DNA from: Bacillota bacterium
Lineage (GTDB): Bacteria; Bacillota; Bacilli; Alicyclobacillales; SLC66
NCBI GenBank assembly: GCA_021799325.1
Contig: JAJZAS010000129.1
Span: 1-5,479 of the forward strand
Reading direction: 5' to 3'
Length of the DNA: 5,479 nucleotides
Below, in pieces: positions 1-4,905 of the stretch. Under the pieces are notes generated by a model. The model did not search any database, was not told the origin of the DNA, and saw only the letters and a list, made by a program, of their open reading frames with translations. The translations under genes were made by a program, and so were the position numbers. Within the stretch, counting starts at the first letter, position 1, and each line of letters begins with the position of its first letter.

Positions 1-11
1 TATACCGTTTA

Positions 12-20
12 TGTTAAAAT
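12..20 (+). promoter_or_regulatory. candidate extended -10 element
   Basis: The sequence TGT followed by TAAAAT matches the extended -10 pattern TGn-TATAAT with one mismatch. It would start transcription near position 27, about 50 nt before the start codon at 76. The -35 region would fall mostly outside the window, so it cannot be judged. In an AT-rich stretch such a match can arise by chance. Confidence 0.3.
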
Positions 21-63
21 GCTATTATCTTTTCATCAAATCATCTTTTATATCACAAGTAGT

Positions 64-70
64 AAGGTGA
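64..70 (+). promoter_or_regulatory. ribosome-binding site that sets the start at 76
   Basis: AAGGTGA lies 5 nt before the ATG at 76 and matches AAGGAGG at six of seven bases. The in-frame ATG at 19 has no comparable site in front of it. This favours the shorter 162-residue protein over the 181-residue reading. Confidence 0.6.
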
Positions 71-75
71 CCCAA

Positions 76-564
76 ATGGCTCGCTCCTTGCATTTGCAAC
101 GACTCGGATCTTCCAAAAACCAGCATATCTATATCAAGCCTTATAAACATTCACAAATTTGGCTTGAAACAAAGACCAATAGATTTTTTGAATCCAATCT
201 ATCAGGCGATCTCTCTACCCAAAAACGATACCTTGTGGTGCGTACCAATCACCCCGTTTCTGAAGCATGGTTTCATTATAAAGGCAATCAAAATTATGCA
301 AAAATCCATCTTGGCTTAATCATAGAAAGCAAAGGTTCAAAATATACGGAAATTTCATGTTCTGTAGACCGAATGTTCTACAGTTCATTCGTTATCGATG
401 TATTGCATGACCATAAAATAATTAAAATATCACGAAAGAACGAATTCGATATTCCCGGTTCCTTTCCTTATTATATAAAACCAAAAGGATGGCAAAGAAT
501 ATACAATTTGTTCCAATACATGCGAGGTGCTCTTCATAAAATAATAAAGCATAATACAAAATAA
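76..564 (+). CDS. uncharacterised basic protein, possibly a remote ComK-like regulator
   Basis: I do not recognise this 162-residue protein with confidence. It is strongly basic (many Lys, Arg and His), with no signal peptide and no membrane helix, so it is probably cytoplasmic. The start at 76 is chosen for its AAGGTGA site; an in-frame ATG at 19 would add 19 residues. The coding region is visibly more AT-rich than the genes to its right, which may point to a different origin or relaxed selection. One possible lead: residues 36-61 run RFF-x-S-x5-G-x14-HP-(V), which lines up without gaps with the ComK signature as I recall it (RFFGSSYAGRK, then a conserved Pro about 20 residues on). A later beta-like stretch (residues 75-105) could match the following ComK strands. 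ComK is a competence transcription activator of about 190 residues in Bacilli. The FPT motif of ComK is missing, so this is only a suggestion. No terminator hairpin is visible downstream. Confidence 0.7.
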   Translation: MARSLHLQRLGSSKNQHIYIKPYKHSQIWLETKTNRFFESNLSGDLSTQKRYLVVRTNHPVSEAWFHYKGNQNYAKIHLGLIIESKGSKYTEISCSVDRMFYSSFVIDVLHDHKIIKISRKNEFDIPGSFPYYIKPKGWQRIYNLFQYMRGALHKIIKHNTK

Positions 565-759
565 TAAAACGTCAACTTATCATACAATTATCATCTTCTT
601 ACAATGTCAATGCTGATCATTAGCTGATATTTGCGTGTCGTTACTATCGTAGAAATGAACTAGTCAAAGCGGTTATTTTATATCATGACGAATTTGCGAC
701 AAATCCCTTACAATACAATCAATTCTATACTATTTGATGATTTAAGGGGGAATGCGCCG
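565..759. other. intergenic region with a short direct repeat
   Basis: This spacer holds a direct repeat, GCTGAT at 612-617 and 623-628, spaced 11 bp, about one helical turn. A good -10-like hexamer, TATACT, lies at 726-731, but I find no convincing -35 at 16-18 bp before it. An in-frame ATG at 685 would extend the next gene by 25 residues, but it has no ribosome-binding site. I see no terminator and no other gene here. Confidence 0.4.
744..750 (+). promoter_or_regulatory. ribosome-binding site that sets the start at 760
   Basis: AAGGGGG stands 9 nt before the ATG at 760. The upstream in-frame ATG at 685 is preceded by GGTTATTTTATATC, which does not resemble a Shine-Dalgarno site. The start at 760 is therefore preferred. 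Confidence 0.65.
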
Positions 760-1329
760 ATGAGGCAAAGTATCCATCATACTTGGCGGCGCTTTTTAAC
801 CTCCATCGAAGATACGGACGATGCGCTAATGTTTTTTTTCAAAAGCAGGCAAAGTTTGCTCGCCGCTCTGATCGGATTGTTAATGATTATATGGGGACTT
901 ATCATGCAGCAATATTTTCTTCCTGTTGCTGTGGTGCTCGCTGGTGCAATTGGGTATTGGCTTGGTTTTACCCCTGCGTTTCTGATCGCGTTCTTCCTGA
1001 TTATTGTTCAAGTGCGGTTTAACCAGACCTTTCACTTTGCTGAAATTTTGATTGAAGTCTTGGGAACCACCTTTATTGCCTGGCTAGGCAGAGAGCATAG
1101 GCTGGCCGCACGCAGGAGGCTTTTATGGGGGGGAGACGAATTTGAAAAACAGGTCGTTTCATGGACGTTCGTCAACGAAGTCAGAAATTCGTTATTGGCT
1201 ATGAGACTTTTGCTATTCCAAAAAAACCCAGATCCTACCAGTGGTACCAACCTCAAATTGATAGAAGACGAACTGCTCCGTCTTGAGTCTCTCTTTGGCA
1301 AGCTTCACGAAAAGGACGCCAGCAAATAA
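760..1329 (+). CDS. four-helix membrane protein ending in a degenerate histidine-kinase DHp domain (His to Asn)
   Basis: The protein has 189 residues from the start set by AAGGGGG. Four hydrophobic segments are visible at roughly residues 32-49, 52-70, 72-87 and 93-110, close-packed as in the KdpD-type (DUF4118-like) sensor membrane domain. A basic linker follows (RRR at 118-120). Residues 132-155 read like the H-box helix of a sensor kinase: the usual HE-(V/I)-RN-(P/S)-L is here NEVRNSL at 139-145, with Asn139 in the place of the phosphorylated His. Residues 164-182 fit the second DHp helix (L..IEDELLRLESL), and the protein then stops. No N, G1 or G2 ATP-binding motif follows in any frame before the next gene at 1448. 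It therefore cannot be an ordinary kinase. It could dimerise with a partner kinase, bind a response regulator, or be a remnant. The membrane part is certain; the DHp reading rests on motif similarity. Confidence 0.8.
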   Translation: MRQSIHHTWRRFLTSIEDTDDALMFFFKSRQSLLAALIGLLMIIWGLIMQQYFLPVAVVLAGAIGYWLGFTPAFLIAFFLIIVQVRFNQTFHFAEILIEVLGTTFIAWLGREHRLAARRRLLWGGDEFEKQVVSWTFVNEVRNSLLAMRLLLFQKNPDPTSGTNLKLIEDELLRLESLFGKLHEKDASK

Positions 1330-1392
1330 CGCACGTTTCATGCTTGTGACAGGAATGCAATCCTATCATCTCCAGAAAAACACAAGCTTTTT

Positions 1393-1421
1393 TTGTGATC
1401 TTTACAGCAGTAATTGATATT
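1393..1421 (+). promoter_or_regulatory. weak candidate promoter for the DUF2231 gene
   Basis: TTGTGA (1393-1398) and GATATT (1416-1421) each match the sigma-A consensus at four of six positions with an ideal 17-bp spacer. They lie 26 nt before the start codon at 1448. Read-through from the gene before it is equally possible, since no terminator separates the two. Confidence 0.3.
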
Positions 1422-1447
1422 GGCAACGCGATAACTGGAGGCTAAGC

Positions 1448-1942
1448 ATGTTAACTGCACTGTATCACCTATTCCCCCCGACCATACACCCAATGGTCGT
1501 TCACTTTACAATTGCCATCAACTTTTTGGCAACATTGATCGGGTTAATTGGTTTTTTCAGAAAAAGGGATCCCTTCTATGAACGGATGTTTATATGGTTA
1601 CTTGTTTTAAGCATTCTGGCCACGCTTGCGGCAGGTTTTACAGGTGTGATATCTGCCTATTATGCGCAAGTACCAGCAAGTCTCTCACCAATGTTTGAGA
1701 CCCATCAGCACATGGGCGAACTGACTGGAATCGCGCTCGTTATCGCGTTTCTATTTCAATGGTTTTATCGACGCAACAGAAAACAGGTGGCGACACTAGC
1801 ACTCGTATTCTCCATCATCTCCACCATACTTGTCAGTATCACTGGGCACTTGGGAGGAACGATGGTTTATAGCCACGGTCTAGGCGTCCACATCAGCCAA
1901 AACCAGACAAGCGGTTCTGCAACAACGTCTCACCACGCCTGA
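1448..1942 (+). CDS. DUF2231-type four-helix membrane protein
   Basis: The 164-residue protein starts at an ATG with GGAGG 6 nt upstream. Four membrane helices are visible at roughly residues 17-37, 47-70, 90-107 and 114-133. Hallmarks of the DUF2231 family are present: HPMVVHF at 14-20 near the N-terminus, a His pair in the loop before helix 3 (His86, His88), and GHLGG-x-MVYSHG-x-GV at 133-147 after the last helix. The clustered His residues (14, 19, 86, 88, 134, 143) are placed to bind a metal or heme near the membrane surface, but no function is established for the family. The tail is short, polar and His-rich at its end (SHHA). It follows the degenerate-kinase gene by 118 nt and is closed by a strong terminator, so it is the last gene of its transcript. 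Confidence 0.88.
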   Translation: MLTALYHLFPPTIHPMVVHFTIAINFLATLIGLIGFFRKRDPFYERMFIWLLVLSILATLAAGFTGVISAYYAQVPASLSPMFETHQHMGELTGIALVIAFLFQWFYRRNRKQVATLALVFSIISTILVSITGHLGGTMVYSHGLGVHISQNQTSGSATTSHHA

Positions 1943-1969
1943 TCATCAATACAGATCTGGAGATCACAC

Positions 1970-2009
1970 AGTGACAGTATTGGCAGTAAGCTGATGCTGT
2001 CACTTTTTT
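1970..2009 (+). terminator. intrinsic terminator after the DUF2231 gene
   Basis: AGTGACAGTAT (1970-1980) pairs with ATGCTGTCACT (1994-2004), giving 11 pairs including one G-U. Above a 3-nt bulge, CAG (1984-1986) pairs with CTG (1991-1993) around the loop TAAG. Six T residues (2004-2009) follow at once on the plus strand. There is no T-tract on the other side, so it works in the plus direction only and would not stop the convergent minus-strand genes. Confidence 0.88.
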
Positions 2010-2119
2010 ATGAAAGCATCGGGTTAAAACAAATGAATTGATGAAAGGGCTTACATGAAGGAAAAAGAAGAAAAAACAAGGGGATAGAGACCATTGCTGT
2101 GATAATTTTTCTTAAACAA

Positions 2120-2230
2120 TCAGTGAGGAATAAAAGAAACTGCTAGAAGCAAGGATAGCGCGAGAATTCCCCAACGCATGAATTTGTACGCTTCCCGATC
2201 CGTCATTTTGCTTTTTTCTTTCGTATCCAT
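2120..2230 (-). CDS. 36-residue single-helix membrane peptide
   Basis: The start at 2230 is set by AGAGGAGG (2239-2246), 8 nt upstream. A longer in-frame reading exists, but its upstream Met codons have no such site. Residues 1-19 are charged (several Lys, Asp, Glu and Arg) and carry the cytosolic side. Residues 20-34 form one hydrophobic helix (WGILALSLLLAVSFI) ending in PH. This pattern of a charged N-terminus, one helix and almost no tail fits small membrane peptides that bind or modulate a larger membrane partner; no family is recognised. It lies 73 nt downstream of the 141-residue membrane protein gene on the same strand and may be co-transcribed with it. The good ribosome-binding site and clear helix support translation. 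Confidence 0.65.
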   Translation of the reverse strand: MDTKEKSKMTDREAYKFMRWGILALSLLLAVSFIPH

Positions 2231-2303
2231 TACCAATTCCTCCTCTCTTTTATTTGTCATTCTAGTAGAGTAACCTTGCTTTTTCCTGAAGACATTGAAA
2301 AAA

Positions 2304-2729
2304 TTAATAGCGCCTCGGGTGATACGTGTACTGCGATCCAAGCGCCACCACATAAAGCACGATAAAGAAAATCACAGACCCTATGATGGGAATCAGATTG
2401 ATAAATATCCAACCCCAACCTGCACGAAACTGATCAAGCATTTGGGCAAGCATGACGAGATAAACGATTAGTAAAGCCAAAGCAATCAATCCGCCAAAGA
2501 CATGATGCTCAGAGGCGAGAAGAAGTAACACTGGCCAGAGCCACCATAACGGCCAATCCACAATTTTCGCAGTGATAAACGCGCTGCCATACGGTATAAA
2601 GGCAACCCATGACCACGAGATTCCTGCTTTTAAGCCTAGGCGATAATAAGGATAGATACTGATGACGTAAACGACTAACATGATCACCCAAATCATAGAT
2701 GCAATCCCTAAAAATGTTGCTACCGCCAT
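2304..2729 (-). CDS. 141-residue multi-helix membrane protein, unknown function
   Basis: The ATG at 2729 lies 7 nt after AAGGGGG; an adjacent in-frame TTG one codon upstream is a less likely start. Hydrophobic segments are visible at about residues 4-26, 60-72, 76-98 and 105-131, with a Trp-rich cluster (DWPLWWLWP, 58-66) in the middle. The stretch YRLGLKAGISWSWVAFIPYG (29-48) recalls small membrane proteins of the DUF5684 kind, in which a K-A-G motif precedes W-x-A-x-IP; I hold this only as a likeness. The short C-terminal tail is basic and aromatic (YTYHPRRY). It is separated from the acyl-CoA dehydrogenase gene upstream by 72 nt that hold a hairpin and perhaps its own promoter. A small membrane peptide gene follows. 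No role in acyl-CoA metabolism can be inferred. Confidence 0.8.
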   Translation of the reverse strand: MAVATFLGIASMIWVIMLVVYVISIYPYYRLGLKAGISWSWVAFIPYGSAFITAKIVDWPLWWLWPVLLLLASEHHVFGGLIALALLIVYLVMLAQMLDQFRAGWGWIFINLIPIIGSVIFFIVLYVVALGSQYTYHPRRY

Positions 2730-2736
2730 CAAAATA

Positions 2737-2743
2737 CCCCCTT
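2737..2743 (-). promoter_or_regulatory. ribosome-binding site of the 141-residue membrane protein
   Basis: On the minus strand AAGGGGG stands 7 nt before the ATG at 2729. It is 7 nt downstream of the hairpin at 2751-2784, so folding of the leader could affect access to it. Confidence 0.6.
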
Positions 2744-2750
2744 AAGATGG

Positions 2751-2784
2751 GGCAGCGAATCCACCTGAAAACGGATTCACTGCC
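2751..2784 (-). repeat. leader hairpin between the dehydrogenase and membrane-protein genes
   Basis: GGCAG-c-GAATCC (2751-2762) pairs with GGATTC-a-CTGCC (2773-2784): 11 Watson-Crick pairs with one mismatch and a 10-nt loop. No T-tract follows on either strand, so it is not a standard intrinsic terminator. It may protect or separate the two messages, act as a weak terminator, or tune translation of the downstream gene. Confidence 0.6.
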
Positions 2785-2800
2785 GTATCTCCATTATCCA

Positions 2801-2830
2801 ATTATACTCTCCAAACCTCAGGATCGGTAA
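2801..2830 (-). promoter_or_regulatory. candidate promoter inside the 3' end of the dehydrogenase gene
   Basis: On the minus strand a perfect TATAAT (2806-2801) overlaps the dehydrogenase stop codon. TTACCG (2830-2825) lies 18 bp before it and matches the -35 consensus at three of six bases. It would start a transcript near 2794, just ahead of the leader hairpin, and could let the membrane-protein gene be read independently of the dehydrogenase. Confidence 0.35.
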
Positions 2831-4391
2831 AGGCCCACGAAGGGAACTCTTCTTTCTTCAAAAAATGCGAGGCGTAAAGGGTCGCCAATTTGTTATACCG
2901 GTCTCCGCCAGACTCTGCCAACCGATAGAGAATTCCTACCTGTGCCACATCCGCCAGTTGATTCAATGCATCTTTTGCATACCACTGTGCTTCTTGTGGG
3001 GAATACTGCGTCAATTGATGCAACACCTTGACCAGCACTTCTTTGGCCAGTTTGCGTTCATTGTCACCAGACTCTTCAAACGTTGGGAGAAAATCCGCCA
3101 AAAACGTTTCGTGTGCATTTTTCTTCTGCATCGCTTCTAAAAAATCAAGCGCCTGAATGTTGCTTGGGCCTTCCCAAATCGGCGTGATGAGCGCCTCTCT
3201 GTGCCACCTTGCCACTGCATACTCCTCCATAAATCCGAGGCCGCCAAAAAGCTCCATGGCAAGTGCAGTAATGGCTGAAGCGTGCGTGGCCGTCCGGTTT
3301 TTGGCGAGGTGACTCAAAAACCTTGCATAATGATAATTAGCGCTATAGGGTGGCGTTTCTGACCATGACGTTTCAAACGCCTGCACGGCATGAAAAGCGA
3401 GTGCCGTACCAGCCGCCATACGCACCGCAAGCTCAGTAAGATCTCTTTTAATCAGCGGATGATCGATCAGCGCATGACCGAAAGAATGACGCCGCTTGAC
3501 CCGTTCCAGCACTTCCAAATGGGCTTTTTTTGCGATTCCCATCGCTGCAATCGCGTTGGCAAGACGCGACACGGTCAAATTTTCGAGCGTGTAGTAAATG
3601 CCTGATTCTGCACTTCCAATCAAGATGCCTTCAGACTGATTCAACTCCACTTCACCAGAAGGAACCGCTCTCGTGGCGCTTTTGTCTTTCAACCTTCTCA
3701 CATGAAAATTGAGCTCCCCTTGCGAATTGAGTCTTGGCAACAAAAATAGCCCGAGCCCTTTAGGACCTTCAGGTGCCCCCACCGGTCTTGCAGTCGTAAT
3801 CGCCACATCAGTGAGTCCCGCCCCACTTGCAAAAAACTTATCCCCCGTAAGCTTCCAGTATCCGCTTTCATTTACCGCCTGTGTCACATTGGCGCCAAGG
3901 TCACTTCCCCCCTGGTTTTCAGACATCCAGGTGGCTCCGTACATCTCTCCGTTCAGTAATTTTTCTTTCCAATTATTATATTCCGGCGCGTACTTATGAA
4001 TGGCATATGCCGTCTGGTTGGTGATGGTGAGCACGCAGTAAAGTCCAGGATCTGCAATCATATACCCGTAAGCAAAATGATGGTGCCAACTTCCGCCTTC
4101 ATATTGAGGGCGATTGATAAATGCCAGCTTCTTTAAGAGCCCTTTTTCAGCAGGACTGAGCCTGACTCGATCAACCCGCTTGCCATCCAGATCATGCATG
4201 ATCAATATTGGCCCTGCATCATGATCGATATGATACGCTGTTTCATAAATTTCCGTTCCCGCCATTGCCCCAAATTCCTTTAGCCCCTGAACGTGTTCCG
4301 ACAGCTTTGGCCAGTAATAATGCAACACGTGTTGCAGGTCTTGATCTGCCTCCCAATGATTGACGCCATACGCATACGATTGAAAATTCAT
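2802..4391 (-). CDS. AidB-like acyl-CoA dehydrogenase family protein
   Basis: The 529-residue flavoprotein matches the long AidB-like branch of acyl-CoA dehydrogenases (E. coli AidB is about 540 residues), which carry an extra C-terminal domain. Visible landmarks are the N-terminal YGVNHWEADQDL region (8-19), the FAD/substrate beta-domain motif MSENQGGSDLGAN (156-168) with LTGDKFFAS (181-189), the RHSFG segment (301-305), the flavin-contacting LFGGLGFMEEYAVARWHREA (381-400), and WEGPSNIQ (406-413). Glu407 there corresponds to the catalytic base of medium-chain-type enzymes, so dehydrogenation of an acyl-CoA is chemically possible. The substrate is unknown. The last 100 residues (about 420-529) are rich in Glu and Asp, unlike the DNA-binding end of true AidB, so a DNA-repair role is doubtful. 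The ATG at 4391 overlaps the stop codon of the upstream MerR-type gene (ATGA) and has AAGGGGG 10 nt before it. Both genes share one promoter and are probably translationally coupled. Confidence 0.9.
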   Translation of the reverse strand: MNFQSYAYGVNHWEADQDLQHVLHYYWPKLSEHVQGLKEFGAMAGTEIYETAYHIDHDAGPILIMHDLDGKRVDRVRLSPAEKGLLKKLAFINRPQYEGGSWHHHFAYGYMIADPGLYCVLTITNQTAYAIHKYAPEYNNWKEKLLNGEMYGATWMSENQGGSDLGANVTQAVNESGYWKLTGDKFFASGAGLTDVAITTARPVGAPEGPKGLGLFLLPRLNSQGELNFHVRRLKDKSATRAVPSGEVELNQSEGILIGSAESGIYYTLENLTVSRLANAIAAMGIAKKAHLEVLERVKRRHSFGHALIDHPLIKRDLTELAVRMAAGTALAFHAVQAFETSWSETPPYSANYHYARFLSHLAKNRTATHASAITALAMELFGGLGFMEEYAVARWHREALITPIWEGPSNIQALDFLEAMQKKNAHETFLADFLPTFEESGDNERKLAKEVLVKVLHQLTQYSPQEAQWYAKDALNQLADVAQVGILYRLAESGGDRYNKLATLYASHFLKKEEFPSWAFTDPEVWRV

Positions 4392-4786
4392 TTTGACGAT
4401 TCCCCCTTCCACTTTTCTTGCAGCGTTTTGTTCAATTTTGCCCGCAATTCGATCAGTTCCCCGTGTACCGCCTGCAAGTCTTTGATCTGATCTTCAATTT
4501 CCTTTATTTTTTGATCACCCCTTCTAATCACCTCCTGCAACTGTTTGACCTCAGTAGGATCCGCATCGTAGAGAGAAAGCATCTCCTCAATTTCCTGCAA
4601 GCTGAAGCCAAGCCTTCGGCCGCGCAAAATCAGTTTCAACCTCACCCTATCGCCCTCATTGTAAAGTCGGACCGAACCCTTCCGTTCTGGTGCGATCAGA
4701 CCAAGCTCCTCATAGTAGCGAATGGTTCGCGTGGTAACATCCATCATTTGAGCAAGCTCCGCGATGGAATACTGGTAATTATCCAT
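4388..4786 (-). CDS. MerR-family transcriptional regulator, LiuR-like
   Basis: The protein has 132 residues; its ATG at 4786 follows AAAGAGG at 11 nt. A winged-helix MerR DNA-binding domain fills residues 6-74: helix-turn-helix YSIAELAQMMDVTTRTIRYY (6-25), then EELGLIAPER and the wing VRLYNEGD. The segment LILRGRRLGFSLQEIEEML (52-70) followed by SLYDAD is typical of LiuR-type regulators of acyl-CoA and branched-chain amino acid breakdown. Residues about 76-125 form a Glu/Lys-rich antiparallel coiled coil for dimerisation. There are no Cys residues, which excludes metal or thiol sensing of the MerR, CueR or SoxR kind. It is the first gene of a pair with the dehydrogenase, overlapping it by 4 nt. 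A palindrome over its own promoter indicates autoregulation. The ligand is probably an acyl-CoA, inferred from the family and the neighbour. Confidence 0.9.
   Translation of the reverse strand: MDNYQYSIAELAQMMDVTTRTIRYYEELGLIAPERKGSVRLYNEGDRVRLKLILRGRRLGFSLQEIEEMLSLYDADPTEVKQLQEVIRRGDQKIKEIEDQIKDLQAVHGELIELRAKLNKTLQEKWKGESSK
4402..4408 (-). promoter_or_regulatory. ribosome-binding site of the dehydrogenase, inside the regulator gene
   Basis: AAGGGGG lies within the last codons of the MerR-type gene, 10 nt before the dehydrogenase ATG at 4391. It favours this ATG over an in-frame GTG at 4412, which would place the site inside the coding region. Ribosomes ending the regulator would stop on top of the new start codon, so the two proteins should be made in linked amounts. 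Confidence 0.65.
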
Positions 4787-4818
4787 GGAAGTGATTACCT
4801 CTTTACTGTTTTGCCTTC

Positions 4819-4847
4819 ATTTTAATTTCCTTTTACGTTAACGTCAA
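4819..4847 (-). promoter_or_regulatory. sigma-A-type promoter of the regulator-dehydrogenase pair
   Basis: On the minus strand TTGACG (4847-4842) and TAAAAT (4824-4819) each match consensus at five of six positions with an ideal 17-bp spacer. Transcription would begin near 4812, about 26 nt before the start codon at 4786. The spacer has normal length, not the 19-20 bp of promoters that MerR-type proteins activate by DNA distortion, which fits repression. Confidence 0.75.
4832..4847. promoter_or_regulatory. palindromic operator, probable LiuR-type binding site
   Basis: TTTACGTT-AACGTCAA is a 16-bp inverted repeat with seven of eight positions symmetric. The ACGT-containing half-sites resemble the LiuR-type operators of other bacteria as I recall them. 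It covers the whole -35 box and the first 10 bp of the spacer of the minus-strand promoter, so a bound dimer would block polymerase. It also lies 58 nt upstream of the divergent regulator gene and could affect it too. Confidence 0.75.
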
Positions 4848-4893
4848 TTAGTTGAATTTGTGATACGCTTAGCACAGGAACCAATTTATGAGC

Positions 4894-4899
4894 GGGGGA
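4894..4899 (+). promoter_or_regulatory. ribosome-binding site of the TyrR-like regulator
   Basis: GGGGGA stands 6 nt before the ATG at 4906 and resembles the G-rich sites of three other genes here. An in-frame ATG at 4888, with AGGAA 7 nt before it, is a real alternative that would add six residues; I prefer 4906. Confidence 0.5.
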
Positions 4900-4905
4900 A
4901 CAACA

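Noticed and set aside
16..33. Possible ComK box (AAAA and TTTT) upstream of the first gene
   Set aside because: The two tracts are 10 bp apart; the known box has a 5-bp gap, and AT-rich DNA gives such pairs by chance.
685..759. Upstream ATG at 685 for the four-helix membrane protein
   Set aside because: No ribosome-binding site precedes it, while AAGGGGG precedes the ATG at 760.
1386..1400. Possible terminator after the degenerate-kinase gene (CACAAGC then a T run then TTGTG)
   Set aside because: The stem has only about five weak pairs and the T run lies inside it, not after it.
2055..2087. Micro-ORF of 10 codons in the spacer between convergent genes
   Set aside because: Very short and low in complexity (Lys and Glu); the GGGC upstream is a poor ribosome-binding site, and nothing else marks it as a gene.
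2010..2119. Terminator for the convergent minus-strand genes
   Set aside because: The minus strand has T-rich tracts here, but no stem precedes them.
2231..2353. N-terminal extension of the 36-residue membrane peptide
   Set aside because: Its first part overlaps the 3' end of the 141-residue gene, and none of its Met codons has a Shine-Dalgarno site, unlike the ATG at 2230.
4392..4412. GTG start at 4412 adding seven residues to the dehydrogenase
   Set aside because: The added codons are the ribosome-binding site of the ATG at 4391 itself, and the ATGA overlap with the regulator fits the later start.
4418..4825. 135-residue plus-strand reading frame opposite the MerR-type gene
   Set aside because: It is antisense to a clear MerR-family protein, has no recognisable domain and no good ribosome-binding site.
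4848..4905. Sigma-54 or sigma-A promoter for the TyrR-like gene
   Set aside because: No TGGCAC-N5-TTGC pattern is present, and the TTGAAT at 4852-4857 has no acceptable -10 partner at 16-18 bp.
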